64,000 bases of DNA from Solirubrobacter sp963736505 (GTDB lineage Bacteria > Actinomycetota > Thermoleophilia > Solirubrobacterales > Solirubrobacteraceae), in NCBI GenBank assembly GCA_963736505.1, contig CAVTOZ010000007.1, forward strand, positions 248,001 through 312,000, read 5' to 3'. Under the pieces are notes generated by a model. That model had not been told where the DNA came from. It saw nothing but the letters and a program-made list of their open reading frames with translations, and did no database searches. The translations under genes and the position numbers were made by a program. Positions 8,987 to 17,281 of the stretch are shown piece after piece; position 1 is the stretch's first letter, and every line of letters begins with the position of its first letter.

Positions 8987-9717
8987 CAGAGCTGCGGCGC
9001 CGCCGAGCGGCGCGCGTTCGGGGTCCAGGCGTCCTCGTCGCCGGCCAGCTTGCGCTTGAGCCGGCGCAGCTGCATCGACGCGTGCTTGGACGCCAGCTCG
9101 TACTTCCACAGCGTGACGAACAGGCACGTCATCCCGGCCAGCGAGACCAGGAACGTGAAGAACATCGAGCCGGGCATGTTCCCGCCGGTCGTGCTCAACA
9201 CGCGCGGGTGCGCGAGCGATTGCGCCATCCGCACGGCCATGAAGTTCAGCGGCACGAACGCGCCGCCGAGGATCGAGAAGACCGCGGCGTAGCGCGCCTG
9301 GCGCTCCGGGTCCTCGATCGAGAACCGCAGCGGCTGGTAGCACGCGTAGAGCAGGAAGACGATCAGGAACGACACCAGGGTCGGCTCGTCCCACACCCAC
9401 CAGTGGCCCCACGAGGCGCGCGCCCAGATCGAGCCCGTGATCAGCGCGCCGACGGCGAGGATCAGCGATAGGTGGATGGCGACATAGGAGCGCAGGTCGT
9501 GCATCCGGTCGCCCGAGCGCAGGTACAGGATCCCGTAGACGCCGCCGGCGACGAACCCGCACAGCGCCACGATGGCCAGCGGCACGTGGAGGTAGAAGAT
9601 CTTCTGGATGAAGCCCTGGTCGGCGTCGTTGGGCGCGTAGAAGAAGACCAGCGCGAACGCGCCCACGATGAGCACGACGGTGAGGAACGAAAGGGTCTTC
9701 AAACCCCGGCCGAACAC
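8986..9717 (-). CDS. ccmC: heme exporter protein CcmC
   Basis: 243 residues with about six membrane helices. It carries the tryptophan-rich heme-handling motif WGHWWVWD at 103-110, flanked by conserved histidines (FYLHVP near 44, IHLS near 82). CcmC presents heme to the chaperone CcmE for cytochrome c maturation (system I). The C-terminus is a basic cytoplasmic tail (about 210-243) longer than in proteobacterial CcmC. The gene lies six bases downstream of ccmB. Confidence 0.93.
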   Translation of the reverse strand: MFGRGLKTLSFLTVVLIVGAFALVFFYAPNDADQGFIQKIFYLHVPLAIVALCGFVAGGVYGILYLRSGDRMHDLRSYVAIHLSLILAVGALITGSIWARASWGHWWVWDEPTLVSFLIVFLLYACYQPLRFSIEDPERQARYAAVFSILGGAFVPLNFMAVRMAQSLAHPRVLSTTGGNMPGSMFFTFLVSLAGMTCLFVTLWKYELASKHASMQLRRLKRKLAGDEDAWTPNARRSAAPQL

Positions 9718-9723
9718 GCTTTG

Positions 9724-10398
9724 TCAGTCCTCCAGCAGGAAGTCGAAGATCGCGTAGGCGAGCAGCCCGAACACGAGATCATAGAGACCGAGGATCAGCA
9801 GCCAGCGGCCCTCCAGCGCGCCCGCGCCCGCCGCATCCAGCAGCGGCGAGGTCGCCCGCGCGCCCGCGATCACGAGCGGGAGCGACAGCGGGATCGCCAG
9901 CAGCGGGACGAGCAGGTCGCGGGCGCGGGTCTGGACGGCGAGCGCCGCGACCAGCGTCCCGACCACCGCCAGGCCCGCGTCGGCGAGCAGCAGGACCAGC
10001 GCCAGGCCCGGCAGCGCCGGCCACGGCGACGGGTCGAGCAGCAGGATCGAGAAGGCCGCGATCGCCGCGATCTCGAGCGCGACGAGGAACGTGAAGAGGA
10101 TCGCCGCCTTGGCCACGAACATCGCGGTGCGGTCGACCGGCGCGAGCAGGAAGCCGTCGAAGCCGCCCTCCTCGCGCTCGGCCACGAACAGCCGGTTGAT
10201 CCCCAGCACGGCGGCGAACAGCAGCGTCACCCACAGCACGCCGGCCGCGAGGTCGCCGTCGACCGCGGGCCGGTCGAGCGCGAAGTGGAACAGCACGAAA
10301 GTCCCGAGCGAGAACAGCACCATCGCGGGCACCGACTCGCGCGTGCGCAGCTCCAGCGTCAGGTCCTTGCGGATCAGCGCGCCCACCGCCGCCCTCAT
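9724..10398 (-). CDS. ccmB: heme ABC exporter permease CcmB
   Basis: 224 residues and about six membrane helices. The N-terminus IRKDLTLELRTRESVPAM and the loop FVAEREEGGFDGFLLAPVDR are typical of CcmB, the permease partner of CcmA. The start ATG 10398 follows directly on repeat copy C, which supplies GAGG seven bases upstream of the ATG. Operon partner of ccmA, ccmC and ccmD. Confidence 0.92.
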   Translation of the reverse strand: MRAAVGALIRKDLTLELRTRESVPAMVLFSLGTFVLFHFALDRPAVDGDLAAGVLWVTLLFAAVLGINRLFVAEREEGGFDGFLLAPVDRTAMFVAKAAILFTFLVALEIAAIAAFSILLLDPSPWPALPGLALVLLLADAGLAVVGTLVAALAVQTRARDLLVPLLAIPLSLPLVIAGARATSPLLDAAGAGALEGRWLLILGLYDLVFGLLAYAIFDFLLED

Positions 10399-10477
10399 CG
10401 GCAGACCTCGCGCGGGAGAATCGCCCTCTGGGCGATTGCTCCCAGCGACGCGAGCGCGCAGCGCGAGTCGTCGCCCT
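10399..10477 (-). repeat. twin-hairpin repeat, copy C (between ccmA and ccmB)
   Basis: Hairpin 1 at 10414-10443, hairpin 2 at 10444-10475; it fills the whole 79-base gap. Flank GCGAGGTCTGCCG then ATG of ccmB. Inner stem of hairpin 2 is CGC/GCG where copies A and B have CCC/GGG. Confidence 0.85.
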
Positions 10478-11140
10478 TCATGCGTAGAGCCCCCGGACGT
10501 CCTGCACGCTCGGGGCCGGCTCCAGGAACGCGGGCCGCCCGCCGCGCAGGCCCAGCACCAGGTCCGCCTCGGCCAGCCCGTGCTCGACGTCGTGCGAGAT
10601 CAGCACGCGCGTCCCGCCGGCGATCAGCGGCGCGACGGCCGCGGCGGCGCCGGGGTCGAGCGCCGCCAGCGGCTCGTCGAGCAGCAGCAGCTCCGGCTCG
10701 TGCAGCACCGCGCGGCAGACCGCGAGCCGCTGCACCATCCCGCGCGAGAACGTGTGCACCGGCTCGTCGCCGCGGCGCTCGAGGCCGACCGACTCCAGCA
10801 GCGTCTCGATCCGGGCCGGCGCGACGCCGTGCAGGCGCGCGTGGAAGCGCAGGTTCTCGCGCGCGGTCAGGTCGCGGTAGAGCAGCGGGTCGTGGCCGAG
10901 GAAGCCGACGCGCCCGCGCACGGCCCAGCCCTCGCGCGGCAGCTCGTGCCCGAGCACGCGCACGGCGCCGTGGTGCGGGCGCAGCAGCGTGGCGAGGATC
11001 CGCAGCAGCGTCGTCTTGCCCGCGCCGTTGGCGCCGAAGACGGCGAGCGTCCTGCCGGTGTCCAGCTCCAGCGACACGCCGGCGAGCGCGACGCGCTCGC
11101 CGTACGCGCGGCCGACGTCAGCCAGCTCGATCGCTCTCAT
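10478..11140 (-). CDS. ccmA: heme ABC exporter ATP-binding protein CcmA
   Basis: 220 residues, a minimal ABC ATPase. Walker A GANGAGKTTLLR near 34-45, signature FSRGMVQRLAV, and Walker B LLLLDEPLAALDPG. The divergent signature FSRGM in place of LSGGQ is usual in CcmA. It energises release of holo-CcmE from the CcmABCD complex. The gene start overlaps the end of mogA by 23 bases; 79 bases filled by repeat copy C separate it from ccmB. Confidence 0.93.
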   Translation of the reverse strand: MRAIELADVGRAYGERVALAGVSLELDTGRTLAVFGANGAGKTTLLRILATLLRPHHGAVRVLGHELPREGWAVRGRVGFLGHDPLLYRDLTARENLRFHARLHGVAPARIETLLESVGLERRGDEPVHTFSRGMVQRLAVCRAVLHEPELLLLDEPLAALDPGAAAAVAPLIAGGTRVLISHDVEHGLAEADLVLGLRGGRPAFLEPAPSVQDVRGLYA

Positions 11141-11600
11141 GGTGCGACGAGTCCCCCCGCAGGGTGCGCACCACGTGCTTGAGCGTCGGCGCGAGCACGG
11201 GGAAAAGCTGGTCGACCGCCTTCGGCGAGCCGGGGAAGTTGATGATCAGCGTCTGGCCGGCGATGCCCGAGACGCCGCGCGTGAGGATGCCGAGCGGCGT
11301 GTGCTTGGCGCCCTCGATCCGCATCGCCTCGGCGAACCCGGGCGCCTCGCGCTCGATCACCATGCGCGTCGCCTCCGGCGTGATGTCCGTGGGGGTCAGG
11401 CCGGTGCCCCCGGTCGTGAAGACCAGGTCGTAGCCTTCGCCGACGAAGTGATGCAGGCGATCCTCGATCAGCCCCAGGTCGTCCGGGACGACCTCCATCG
11501 CGGTGACCTCGCAGCCCGCGGCGTCGGCCGCGGCCGCCAGCGCCGGGCCCGAGAGGTCCTCGCGCTCGCGGCGCGAGACGGAGGTGGAGATGGTCAGCAC
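11118..11600 (-). CDS. mog: MogA/MoaB family molybdopterin adenylyltransferase
   Basis: 160 residues from GTG 11600. The protein activates molybdopterin by adenylylation before Mo insertion. Seen: TTGGTGLTPTDITPEA (MPT-binding loop) and INFPGSPKAV near the end. Codons before GTG read IKTA before an in-frame stop, resembling the usual MIKTAVLTIS start, so the true start could lie a few codons upstream at a rare ATC codon. It is the first gene of the minus-strand heme/cytochrome operon. Molybdenum hydroxylase genes occur near the right edge of the window. Confidence 0.88.
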   Translation of the reverse strand: MLTISTSVSRREREDLSGPALAAAADAAGCEVTAMEVVPDDLGLIEDRLHHFVGEGYDLVFTTGGTGLTPTDITPEATRMVIEREAPGFAEAMRIEGAKHTPLGILTRGVSGIAGQTLIINFPGSPKAVDQLFPVLAPTLKHVVRTLRGDSSHHESDRAG

Positions 11601-11622
11601 GGCGGTCTTGATGGCGTGAGCC

Positions 11623-11628
11623 TAGCCT
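11623..11628 (+). promoter_or_regulatory. TAGCCT -10 box of a probable leaderless promoter
   Basis: TAGCCT lies seven bases before the ATG of the aldo/keto reductase, and no Shine-Dalgarno sequence precedes the ATG. No convincing -35 box at 17-base spacing was seen. Confidence 0.4.
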
Positions 11629-11635
11629 GGACACC

Positions 11636-12613
11636 ATGATCCAGCAGGTTCCCCTCGGCACCGAAGGCCTCGTCGTCTCCCGCCAAGGCCTCGGGTGCAT
11701 GGGCATGTCCGAGTTCTACGGCGACGGTGACGACGCCGAGTCCACGGCCACCATCCACCGCGCGCTCGACCTGGGCGTGACGTTCCTCGACACGTCCGAC
11801 ATCTACGGCCCGCACACCAACGAGGAGCTCGTCGGCAAGGCGATCGCGGGCCGCCGCGACGAGGTCCAGCTCGCGACCAAGTTCGGCATCCTGCGCGACC
11901 CGGCGAACCCGTCCGCCCGCGGCGTCGACGGCAGCCCGGCGTATGTCCGGCGCGCGCTCGAGGCCTCGCTGCGGCGCCTCGGCGTCGAGTACGTCGACCT
12001 CTACTACCAGCACCGCGTCGACCCCAAGACGCCGATCGAGGAGACCGTCGGCGCGATGGGCGAGCTCGTGAGCGAGGGCAAGGTCCGCTTCCTCGGGCTC
12101 TCCGAGGCGGCGCCGGACACGATCCGCCGCGCCCACGCCACGCACCCGATCTCGGCGCTGCAGACCGAGTACTCGATCTGGGCGCGCGAGCCCGAGGCCG
12201 AGATCATCCCCACGATCCGCGAGCTCGGGATCGGCTTCGTGCCGTACTCGCCGCTCGGGCGCGGGTTCCTCACCGGCACGGTGCGCTCGCTCGACGCGCT
12301 CGACGAAGACGACTTCCGCCGCTTCCAGCCGCGCTTCCAGGGCGACAACCTGGCGCATAACATCGCGATCGTCGAGACGATCGACGCGATCGCGTCCGAG
12401 AAGGGCGCCACCGCCGCCCAGATCGCGCTCGCCTGGGTGCACGCGCAGGGCAAGGACATGGTCCCGATCCCGGGCACCAAGCGGCGCGCCTACCTCGAGG
12501 ACAACGCGGCGGCGCTCTCGGTCGCGCTCGACACCGACGACCTGACGCGGCTCGGGCAGGCCCGCCAGGCGGCGGGCGACCGCTATCCCGACATGTCGTC
12601 CGTCAACCGCTGA
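11636..12613 (+). CDS. aldo/keto reductase
   Basis: 325 residues, a full-length AKR barrel. The catalytic tetrad is visible: Asp52 and Tyr57 in DTSDIYG, Lys82 in ATKFG, and His126 in YQHRVD. The NADPH-binding end VPIPGTKRRAYLEDN (near 277-291) is typical of the YakC/AKR13-like group. Substrate unknown; these enzymes reduce aldehydes and ketones with NADPH. Its end overlaps convergent 12603-13349 by 11 bases. The gene is divergent from mogA. Confidence 0.9.
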   Translation: MIQQVPLGTEGLVVSRQGLGCMGMSEFYGDGDDAESTATIHRALDLGVTFLDTSDIYGPHTNEELVGKAIAGRRDEVQLATKFGILRDPANPSARGVDGSPAYVRRALEASLRRLGVEYVDLYYQHRVDPKTPIEETVGAMGELVSEGKVRFLGLSEAAPDTIRRAHATHPISALQTEYSIWAREPEAEIIPTIRELGIGFVPYSPLGRGFLTGTVRSLDALDEDDFRRFQPRFQGDNLAHNIAIVETIDAIASEKGATAAQIALAWVHAQGKDMVPIPGTKRRAYLEDNAAALSVALDTDDLTRLGQARQAAGDRYPDMSSVNR

Positions 12614-13349
12614 CGAGCGGCGCGGCGTCGCGCTGGGCGGCGGCGATCAGCTCGCGCACGGCGGCCTCGTCCCCTTCGCGCAGGAGCGCGATCGGGTCGG
12701 GGTCGCCGTTGACGATCCCCTCGAAGAACGCCTTGCGGTCCTGGTAGGTCGGCAGCGTGCCCTTGGCCCAGCCGCGGACGTCGTTGAGGAGCACGGCCAG
12801 GCGCGCGTACGGCTCGCCGTAGACGTCGGCGATCTGCGACTTGATGCGCTTGGCCAGCGCGGGCGACGCGCCGGCGGTGGAGATCGCGATCGCGAGCGGG
12901 CCGGTGCGCACGATCGCGGGCAGGATGAAGTTGCACAGCGGCGGCACGTCGACGACGTTGACGAGCATCGCGCGCGCCTCGGCGTCGTTGTAGACGGCGA
13001 TGTTGACGTCGGTGTCGTCGGTCGCCGCGATCGCGATGAACGTCGCCTCCAGGTCGCCGGTCGCGTAGTCGCGCCGGATCCACTCGATCGAGCCCTCGGC
13101 GGCGAGGCGCTCGAGCTCGGGCACGGCATACGGGGCGATCAGCACGACGCGGCCGTCGCAGGCGAGCAGGCCCTCGACCTTCTCGAGCCCGATCGCGCCG
13201 CCGCCGACCACGACGCAGCGGCGCCCGGTCAGCTTCAGGCACGCGATATAGAACGGCGTGTCGAGCATGTCGCGCACGCACGTCTGGTCGCAGATCCCGC
13301 GCCTGTACTGGCAGACGCACTCTTTTCCCGCATACGCCTGAGCCGGCAT
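12603..13349 (-). CDS. precorrin-2 dehydrogenase/sirohydrochlorin ferrochelatase (CysG N-domain/Met8-like)
   Basis: 248 residues. Oxidises precorrin-2 and may insert iron to give siroheme; the substrate comes from the CobA-HemD fusion at 5064-6512. Seen: CVVVGGGAIGLEKVEGLL at 45-62 (NAD loop), AATDDTDVN near 108-116, VNVVD, and AISTAGASPALAKRIKSQI (dimer/active-site helix). The N-terminal 27 residues before a second ATG (MLDTPFYIACLKL) hold four Cys in CxC-x6-C-x3-C, which is not usual for the family. If the second ATG is used, the protein is 220 residues and of ordinary length. Confidence 0.88.
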   Translation of the reverse strand: MPAQAYAGKECVCQYRRGICDQTCVRDMLDTPFYIACLKLTGRRCVVVGGGAIGLEKVEGLLACDGRVVLIAPYAVPELERLAAEGSIEWIRRDYATGDLEATFIAIAATDDTDVNIAVYNDAEARAMLVNVVDVPPLCNFILPAIVRTGPLAIAISTAGASPALAKRIKSQIADVYGEPYARLAVLLNDVRGWAKGTLPTYQDRKAFFEGIVNGDPDPIALLREGDEAAVRELIAAAQRDAAPLVSG

Positions 13350-13372
13350 CCTTCGAACACCGTACTAAGAAC

Positions 13373-14179
13373 ATGTTTCGGCCTACGATCCTCGCAAGCT
13401 CGGATCTCCGGACGACGTTACGGGGCTACTTCACGGACGACTCGATCCTGAGAGAGGTCGTGGGCCACCGGCTCACCGCCCTCTCCGGCCCGCGCGCGCT
13501 GCTCGTGATGGCCGCCCACCCGGTCGCGTTCGCCGGCTTCTTCGCCCACACCGGCGCGCTCGACGACCCGTACGCGCGCCTGCGCCGGACCGGGCAGGTG
13601 CTCGACGCGATCGCGTTCGGGACCAAGGCCGAGGCCGACCGGCTGACCCGGCGCGTACGCGCCCTGCACCGGACCGTGCGCGGGGACGCCGGCGGCACGC
13701 CGTACAGCGCCGACGACCCGGAGCTGCTGCTGTGGATCCTCGCCGCCCTGGCCGAGTCGGCGATGCTCGTCTACCCGAAGTACGTCCGCTCGCTCTCGCG
13801 CGCGGAGCTCGACGCGCTGTGGCGCGACTACCGCGTCGTCGGCCGCCGCTTCGGGCTGCGCGAGCGCGACATGCCGGCCGACCTCGACGCGTTCGAGGCC
13901 TACATGGCCGGCATGTACGCGGGCGGCGAGCTGCACGTGACCGCCGAGGCGCGCGCGCTCGCGCGCGAGATCGTGCTCAGCCCGCCGGTGCCGCGCCACC
14001 TGCGCCCGCTCAGCGAGCTCGTCAACCAGATCACGGTCGGCCTGCTGCCGCCCGGCATCCGGCGCCAGTACGGCTTCTCGTGGGACCCGCTGCGCGCCGT
14101 CGCGCTGCACGGCGGCGCCGAGTACGTCAAGCGGCTCGTCGTGCCCGCGCTGCCGCGCCGTCTCGCGCGAGCGGCGTAA
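13373..14179 (+). CDS. MpaB/latex-clearing-protein-like oxygenase (DUF2236)
   Basis: 268 residues. Recognised by the N-terminal WT-like GPRALLVMAAHPVAFAGF, VRALHRTVRG, and PYSADDPELLLW. The family includes b-type heme oxygenases that cleave polyisoprene or mycophenolic-acid precursors; most members are uncharacterised. In most relatives the last motif continues WVHAxL, but here it reads WILAAL, so a usually conserved His is Leu. The heme-dependent role is therefore uncertain. Divergent from the siroheme gene with 23 bases between start codons. Confidence 0.82.
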   Translation: MFRPTILASSDLRTTLRGYFTDDSILREVVGHRLTALSGPRALLVMAAHPVAFAGFFAHTGALDDPYARLRRTGQVLDAIAFGTKAEADRLTRRVRALHRTVRGDAGGTPYSADDPELLLWILAALAESAMLVYPKYVRSLSRAELDALWRDYRVVGRRFGLRERDMPADLDAFEAYMAGMYAGGELHVTAEARALAREIVLSPPVPRHLRPLSELVNQITVGLLPPGIRRQYGFSWDPLRAVALHGGAEYVKRLVVPALPRRLARAA

Positions 14180-14228
14180 CCCTTCATTTGCGTGCGTCAT
14201 GATTGACGCGCACAGCGAAGGAGGGGTC

Positions 14229-14780
14229 ATGAATTTCAAGGTTCTCGCGGCGATGGTCGTCGCCGCGCTCGCGTTGCTCGCCGCCGGATGCGGCGGCAAC
14301 GACGAGAAGCAGGCGACCGGCTCGGCGGCCACCGCCACGGCCACACCGACGGCGACAGAGCCCGCCGACGCGGGCGCGGACGCCGACGCCGACAAGGGCG
14401 CGGACCCTGACAACGGGGCGGACGCGGACGCCGGCGGCAAGGACAAGTCCTGCTCCGACGTCGGCGACATCGAAGGCGATCCGAAGACCGCCCCGCCGGC
14501 CGACGTCGCGTTCCCGGGCGGCGCGCACGTCTACCAGTCCGCGGGCCCGTTCGGCAAGACGATGCAGTACTTCGCCGTCATCGACGGCGGCCCGGACGAC
14601 CTGCCGGCCAAGCGCGACGACGCGTCCGACCTGCTGGTCGAGAACGGCTACAAGCTCAACAGCAAGGATCAGGAGGAAGGCACTGAGGCCGAGGCGCACC
14701 TGTCGGGCAAGCACAACGTCGACGTCCAGGTGATCAACCTGTGCGAGGGCAAGCTGCGGATCCGCCTGACGGTCTCCTAG
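14229..14780 (+). CDS. putative secreted lipoprotein with acidic linker
   Basis: 183 residues from ATG 14229, preceded by GAAGGAGG at 14218-14225. A signal peptide ends in the lipobox LLAAGC (Cys about residue 21), so the mature protein is probably lipid-anchored outside the membrane. A low-complexity Ala/Asp/Thr linker (about 30-75) leads to a compact C-terminal domain with two Cys (SCSDVGD and INLCEGK) that may pair. No family recognised. The following LivH-like gene starts seven bases after the stop, but this protein is much too short to be a LivJ/LivK-type binding protein. Confidence 0.75.
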   Translation: MNFKVLAAMVVAALALLAAGCGGNDEKQATGSAATATATPTATEPADAGADADADKGADPDNGADADAGGKDKSCSDVGDIEGDPKTAPPADVAFPGGAHVYQSAGPFGKTMQYFAVIDGGPDDLPAKRDDASDLLVENGYKLNSKDQEEGTEAEAHLSGKHNVDVQVINLCEGKLRIRLTVS

Positions 14781-14787
14781 CCATCGC

Positions 14788-15690
14788 GTGAGCGCCGCCG
14801 TCGCCCTCCAGGCGCTGATCACGGGGCTGGCGACCGGCGCGACGTACGGGCTGATCGCACTCGGGTTCAGCCTCGTGCACCGGCTCACGGGAGTGATCGC
14901 GTTCGCCCACGGCGACATCGTCGTGGGCGCCGTGTTCGTCGGCGTGCTCGTCGTCGTCGGGACGATGCCGGTCGGCTCGACGCCGAGCGTCCCGACGGCG
15001 CTCGCGCTGGCGGCGGTCACGCTCGCCGCCGGCGCGCTGCTGTCGGCGGCGGTCTACGTGCTGGCGGTGCGGCCGTTCCTGCGCGGCGCCGGCGACGTCG
15101 TCGGCTGGGTCGCCGGCGGCCTCGCCGCCGGCCTGCTCGTGCGCGAGCTGCTGGGCCTGCCGTTCTCGCAGCAGGCGTACGCGCTGCCCGACCCGCTGGG
15201 CGCCGCCGGCGTGCTGCGCCTCGGCGGCGGCGTGACGGTGCCGGTGCGCGCGTTCGAAGTGCTGGCGATCGGCCTCGCGGCGGGTCTGCTGGTCGAGCGC
15301 GCGCTCGCGCTCACCGGCGCGGGCGCCGTGATCCGCGCCGTCAGCGACGACGCTCCCGCGGCCGCGCTGCTCGGCGTCCCGACCGAGCGCGTCGTGCTGG
15401 CCGCGTTCGCGCTCGCGGGCGGCCTCGCCGGGCTTGCGGGGCTGCTGATCGCGCCGGGCGCGCCGATCGGCGTCGACGACGGCGTCCTGCTCGGCCTGCA
15501 GGGGATCGCGGCGGCGCTGCTCGGGCGGCTCGGCTCTCTGCGGCTGGCCCTGGCGGGGGGCCTCGTGCTCGGCGTGCTGGAGGCGTTCGTCACCGCCTGG
15601 AGCGCGCTCGGCGCGCGCTGGGCCGACGTGCTCCCGCTCGCGCTGCTCGCGATCCTGGCGGCGCTGCGGCCGCGCGGGTTGCTCGCATGA
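14788..15690 (+). CDS. branched-chain amino-acid type ABC permease (LivH-like)
   Basis: 300 residues from GTG 14788; about eight membrane helices. The N-terminus ALITGLATGATYGLIALGFS and the loop GAVIRAVSDDAPAAALLGVP (the EAA-like coupling region) identify the LivH family. Followed by the LivM-like gene after repeat copy D. Substrate not predictable; neighbouring amino-acid catabolic genes make an amino acid or derivative plausible (inference). Confidence 0.88.
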   Translation: MSAAVALQALITGLATGATYGLIALGFSLVHRLTGVIAFAHGDIVVGAVFVGVLVVVGTMPVGSTPSVPTALALAAVTLAAGALLSAAVYVLAVRPFLRGAGDVVGWVAGGLAAGLLVRELLGLPFSQQAYALPDPLGAAGVLRLGGGVTVPVRAFEVLAIGLAAGLLVERALALTGAGAVIRAVSDDAPAAALLGVPTERVVLAAFALAGGLAGLAGLLIAPGAPIGVDDGVLLGLQGIAAALLGRLGSLRLALAGGLVLGVLEAFVTAWSALGARWADVLPLALLAILAALRPRGLLA

Positions 15691-15802
15691 CGGCGAAGCC
15701 TCGCACCTGCCTCGGCCGGAGGCCTCGTCACCGCTGCGCTCGGGGCTCGTTTCGCTTGGGAGTAATCGCCCAGAGGGCGATTCTCCCGGCCGGGGTCTGC
15801 CG
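15691..15802 (+). repeat. twin-hairpin repeat, copy D (between livH- and livM-like genes)
   Basis: Opposite orientation to A-C, matching its downstream plus-strand gene. Hairpin 1 at 15758-15787; flank GGCCGGGGTCTGCCG then ATG 15803. The hairpin 2 region (15691-15757) begins GGCGAAGCCTCGC and ends GGGGCTCGTTTCGCTT but has about 35 extra bases in its loop. Confidence 0.8.
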
Positions 15803-17281
15803 ATGACCGAGCTCGCGCGCGACCTCTACCTGCTCGCCGCCGTCGTCGGGCTGGCGCTCGCCGTCGCGCACGCGGGGATGCCCGTGCTCGCCCAGGGCGC
15901 GTTCGCCGCCGTCGGCGGCGTCGGCGCGCTGCAGCTCGAGCGCGCGGGCCTGCCGATCGGCAGCGCCGTACTGCTCTCGGTGGCGATCGGCGCGGCGGCC
16001 GGCGCGGCGACCGGGGCGCTCGTGGCGCGCTCGGACCGCGCCTCGATCGCGCTGTGCACGTGGGCGCTCGCGTGGCTCACGTACACGGCGCTGCTCGCGT
16101 TCCCCGGCCTCGCGGGCGGGGACCAGGGCCTGACGCGGCCGGCCGACGACCGCGTGCAGGCGCTGTTCGGGCTGTCGCTGACGCTCACGCCGGGCGTCCA
16201 CGTCGTCGCGGCCGCGCTGCTGTGCGGGCTCGCGCTGTGGCTCGCCGCGCGGCTGCGCGCCGCGCCGCTGGGGGAGGACGCGGCGGCGCTGCGCGACGAC
16301 CACGAGCTGGCGCTGGCGCTGCACGTGCCGGTCCTGCGCCGGCGCGCCGAGCTGATGGCGTTCGCCGGCGCGCTCGGGGCCGCGGCCGGCGCGGGCGCGA
16401 GCCTGCTGGTCGGCGTCGCCGCGCCGGCCGACCTGTCGCCGCTGCTCTCGCTGCAGCTGTTCGCCGCGGTGATCGTGGGCGGGCGCGCGACGGTCGCCGG
16501 GCCCGTGCTCGCCTTCGCCGTGATCGCGGCGATCCCGCGGCTCACCGGCTGGCTGTCGGCGCTCGGCGCGTCCGACGCGGCGGCGACGGGCGTCGTGACC
16601 GCCGCGCTGCTCGTCGCGTGCGTCGTCGCGCGCCCGTACATCCGCCCGCGGCCCCGCCCGGCGCCTGATCCCCCGCCCGGCGCCGCGCCGCCGGCGCCGC
16701 GCCGGCGCGGCGTGCTGCTGCACGCGAGCGGGCTCGACCTGCGGCTGGGCGCCGTGCACGTCCTGCGCGGCGTCGACCTCGACGTGCGCGCCGGCGAGAT
16801 CCACGCCGTGATCGGGCCGAACGGGAGCGGGAAGACGACGCTGCTGCGCGTGCTGGCCGGCGACCTGCGCGCGGGCGGCTCGATCGACGGCGAGCGGGTC
16901 ACGCGCACGCTCCAGCGCGCCGCCACGTTCGACTCGCTCACGCCGGCGCGGCAGCTGCGGGTCGCGTCGCGCGGCGTCCCGGCCCCGGCCCCGGGCGAGT
17001 ACCTCGCGGTCGAGCGCGCCGCCGCCACCGGCGCGCCGGTGCTCGCGCTCGACGAGCCCGCCGCCGGGCTCGACGACCCGGCGCCGCTCGTCGCGCGGCT
17101 GCGCGAGCTCGCGGCCGAGGGACGCGGGATCGTCGTCGTCGAGCACGACATGCGCCTCGTGGCCGGCGCCGCCGACGTCGTCACCGTGCTCGACGCGGGC
17201 CGCGTGATCGCGCACGGGCCGCCCGCCGCGATCGTGCGCGACGCCGCGGTGCGCGAGGTCTACCTCGGGACGCCGGCGTGA
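15803..17281 (+). CDS. LivM-like permease fused to a degenerate LivG-like ATPase
   Basis: 492 residues. Residues 1-290 are a LivM-type permease of about nine helices, with EDAAALRDDHELALALHVPV as coupling loop and VIVGGRATVAGPV near 230. A Pro/Arg-rich linker (about 290-310) leads to an ABC ATPase domain (about 312-492) with good Walker A (GPNGSGKTTLLR) and Walker B/D-loop (LALDEPAAGLDD), plus switch His in VVVEHDM. The helical subdomain is missing about 50-60 residues: there is no recognisable Q-loop and no LSGGQ signature before Walker B. The domain may work only with the LivF-like partner, or be inactive. The start lies 15 bases after repeat copy D hairpin 1. Confidence 0.88.
   Translation: MTELARDLYLLAAVVGLALAVAHAGMPVLAQGAFAAVGGVGALQLERAGLPIGSAVLLSVAIGAAAGAATGALVARSDRASIALCTWALAWLTYTALLAFPGLAGGDQGLTRPADDRVQALFGLSLTLTPGVHVVAAALLCGLALWLAARLRAAPLGEDAAALRDDHELALALHVPVLRRRAELMAFAGALGAAAGAGASLLVGVAAPADLSPLLSLQLFAAVIVGGRATVAGPVLAFAVIAAIPRLTGWLSALGASDAAATGVVTAALLVACVVARPYIRPRPRPAPDPPPGAAPPAPRRRGVLLHASGLDLRLGAVHVLRGVDLDVRAGEIHAVIGPNGSGKTTLLRVLAGDLRAGGSIDGERVTRTLQRAATFDSLTPARQLRVASRGVPAPAPGEYLAVERAAATGAPVLALDEPAAGLDDPAPLVARLRELAAEGRGIVVVEHDMRLVAGAADVVTVLDAGRVIAHGPPAAIVRDAAVREVYLGTPA

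Noticed and set aside
14229..14780. Lipoprotein as binding protein of the Liv-like transporter
   Set aside because: Only 183 residues with a long linker; LivJ/K-type proteins are about 370-400 residues with a periplasmic-binding fold.
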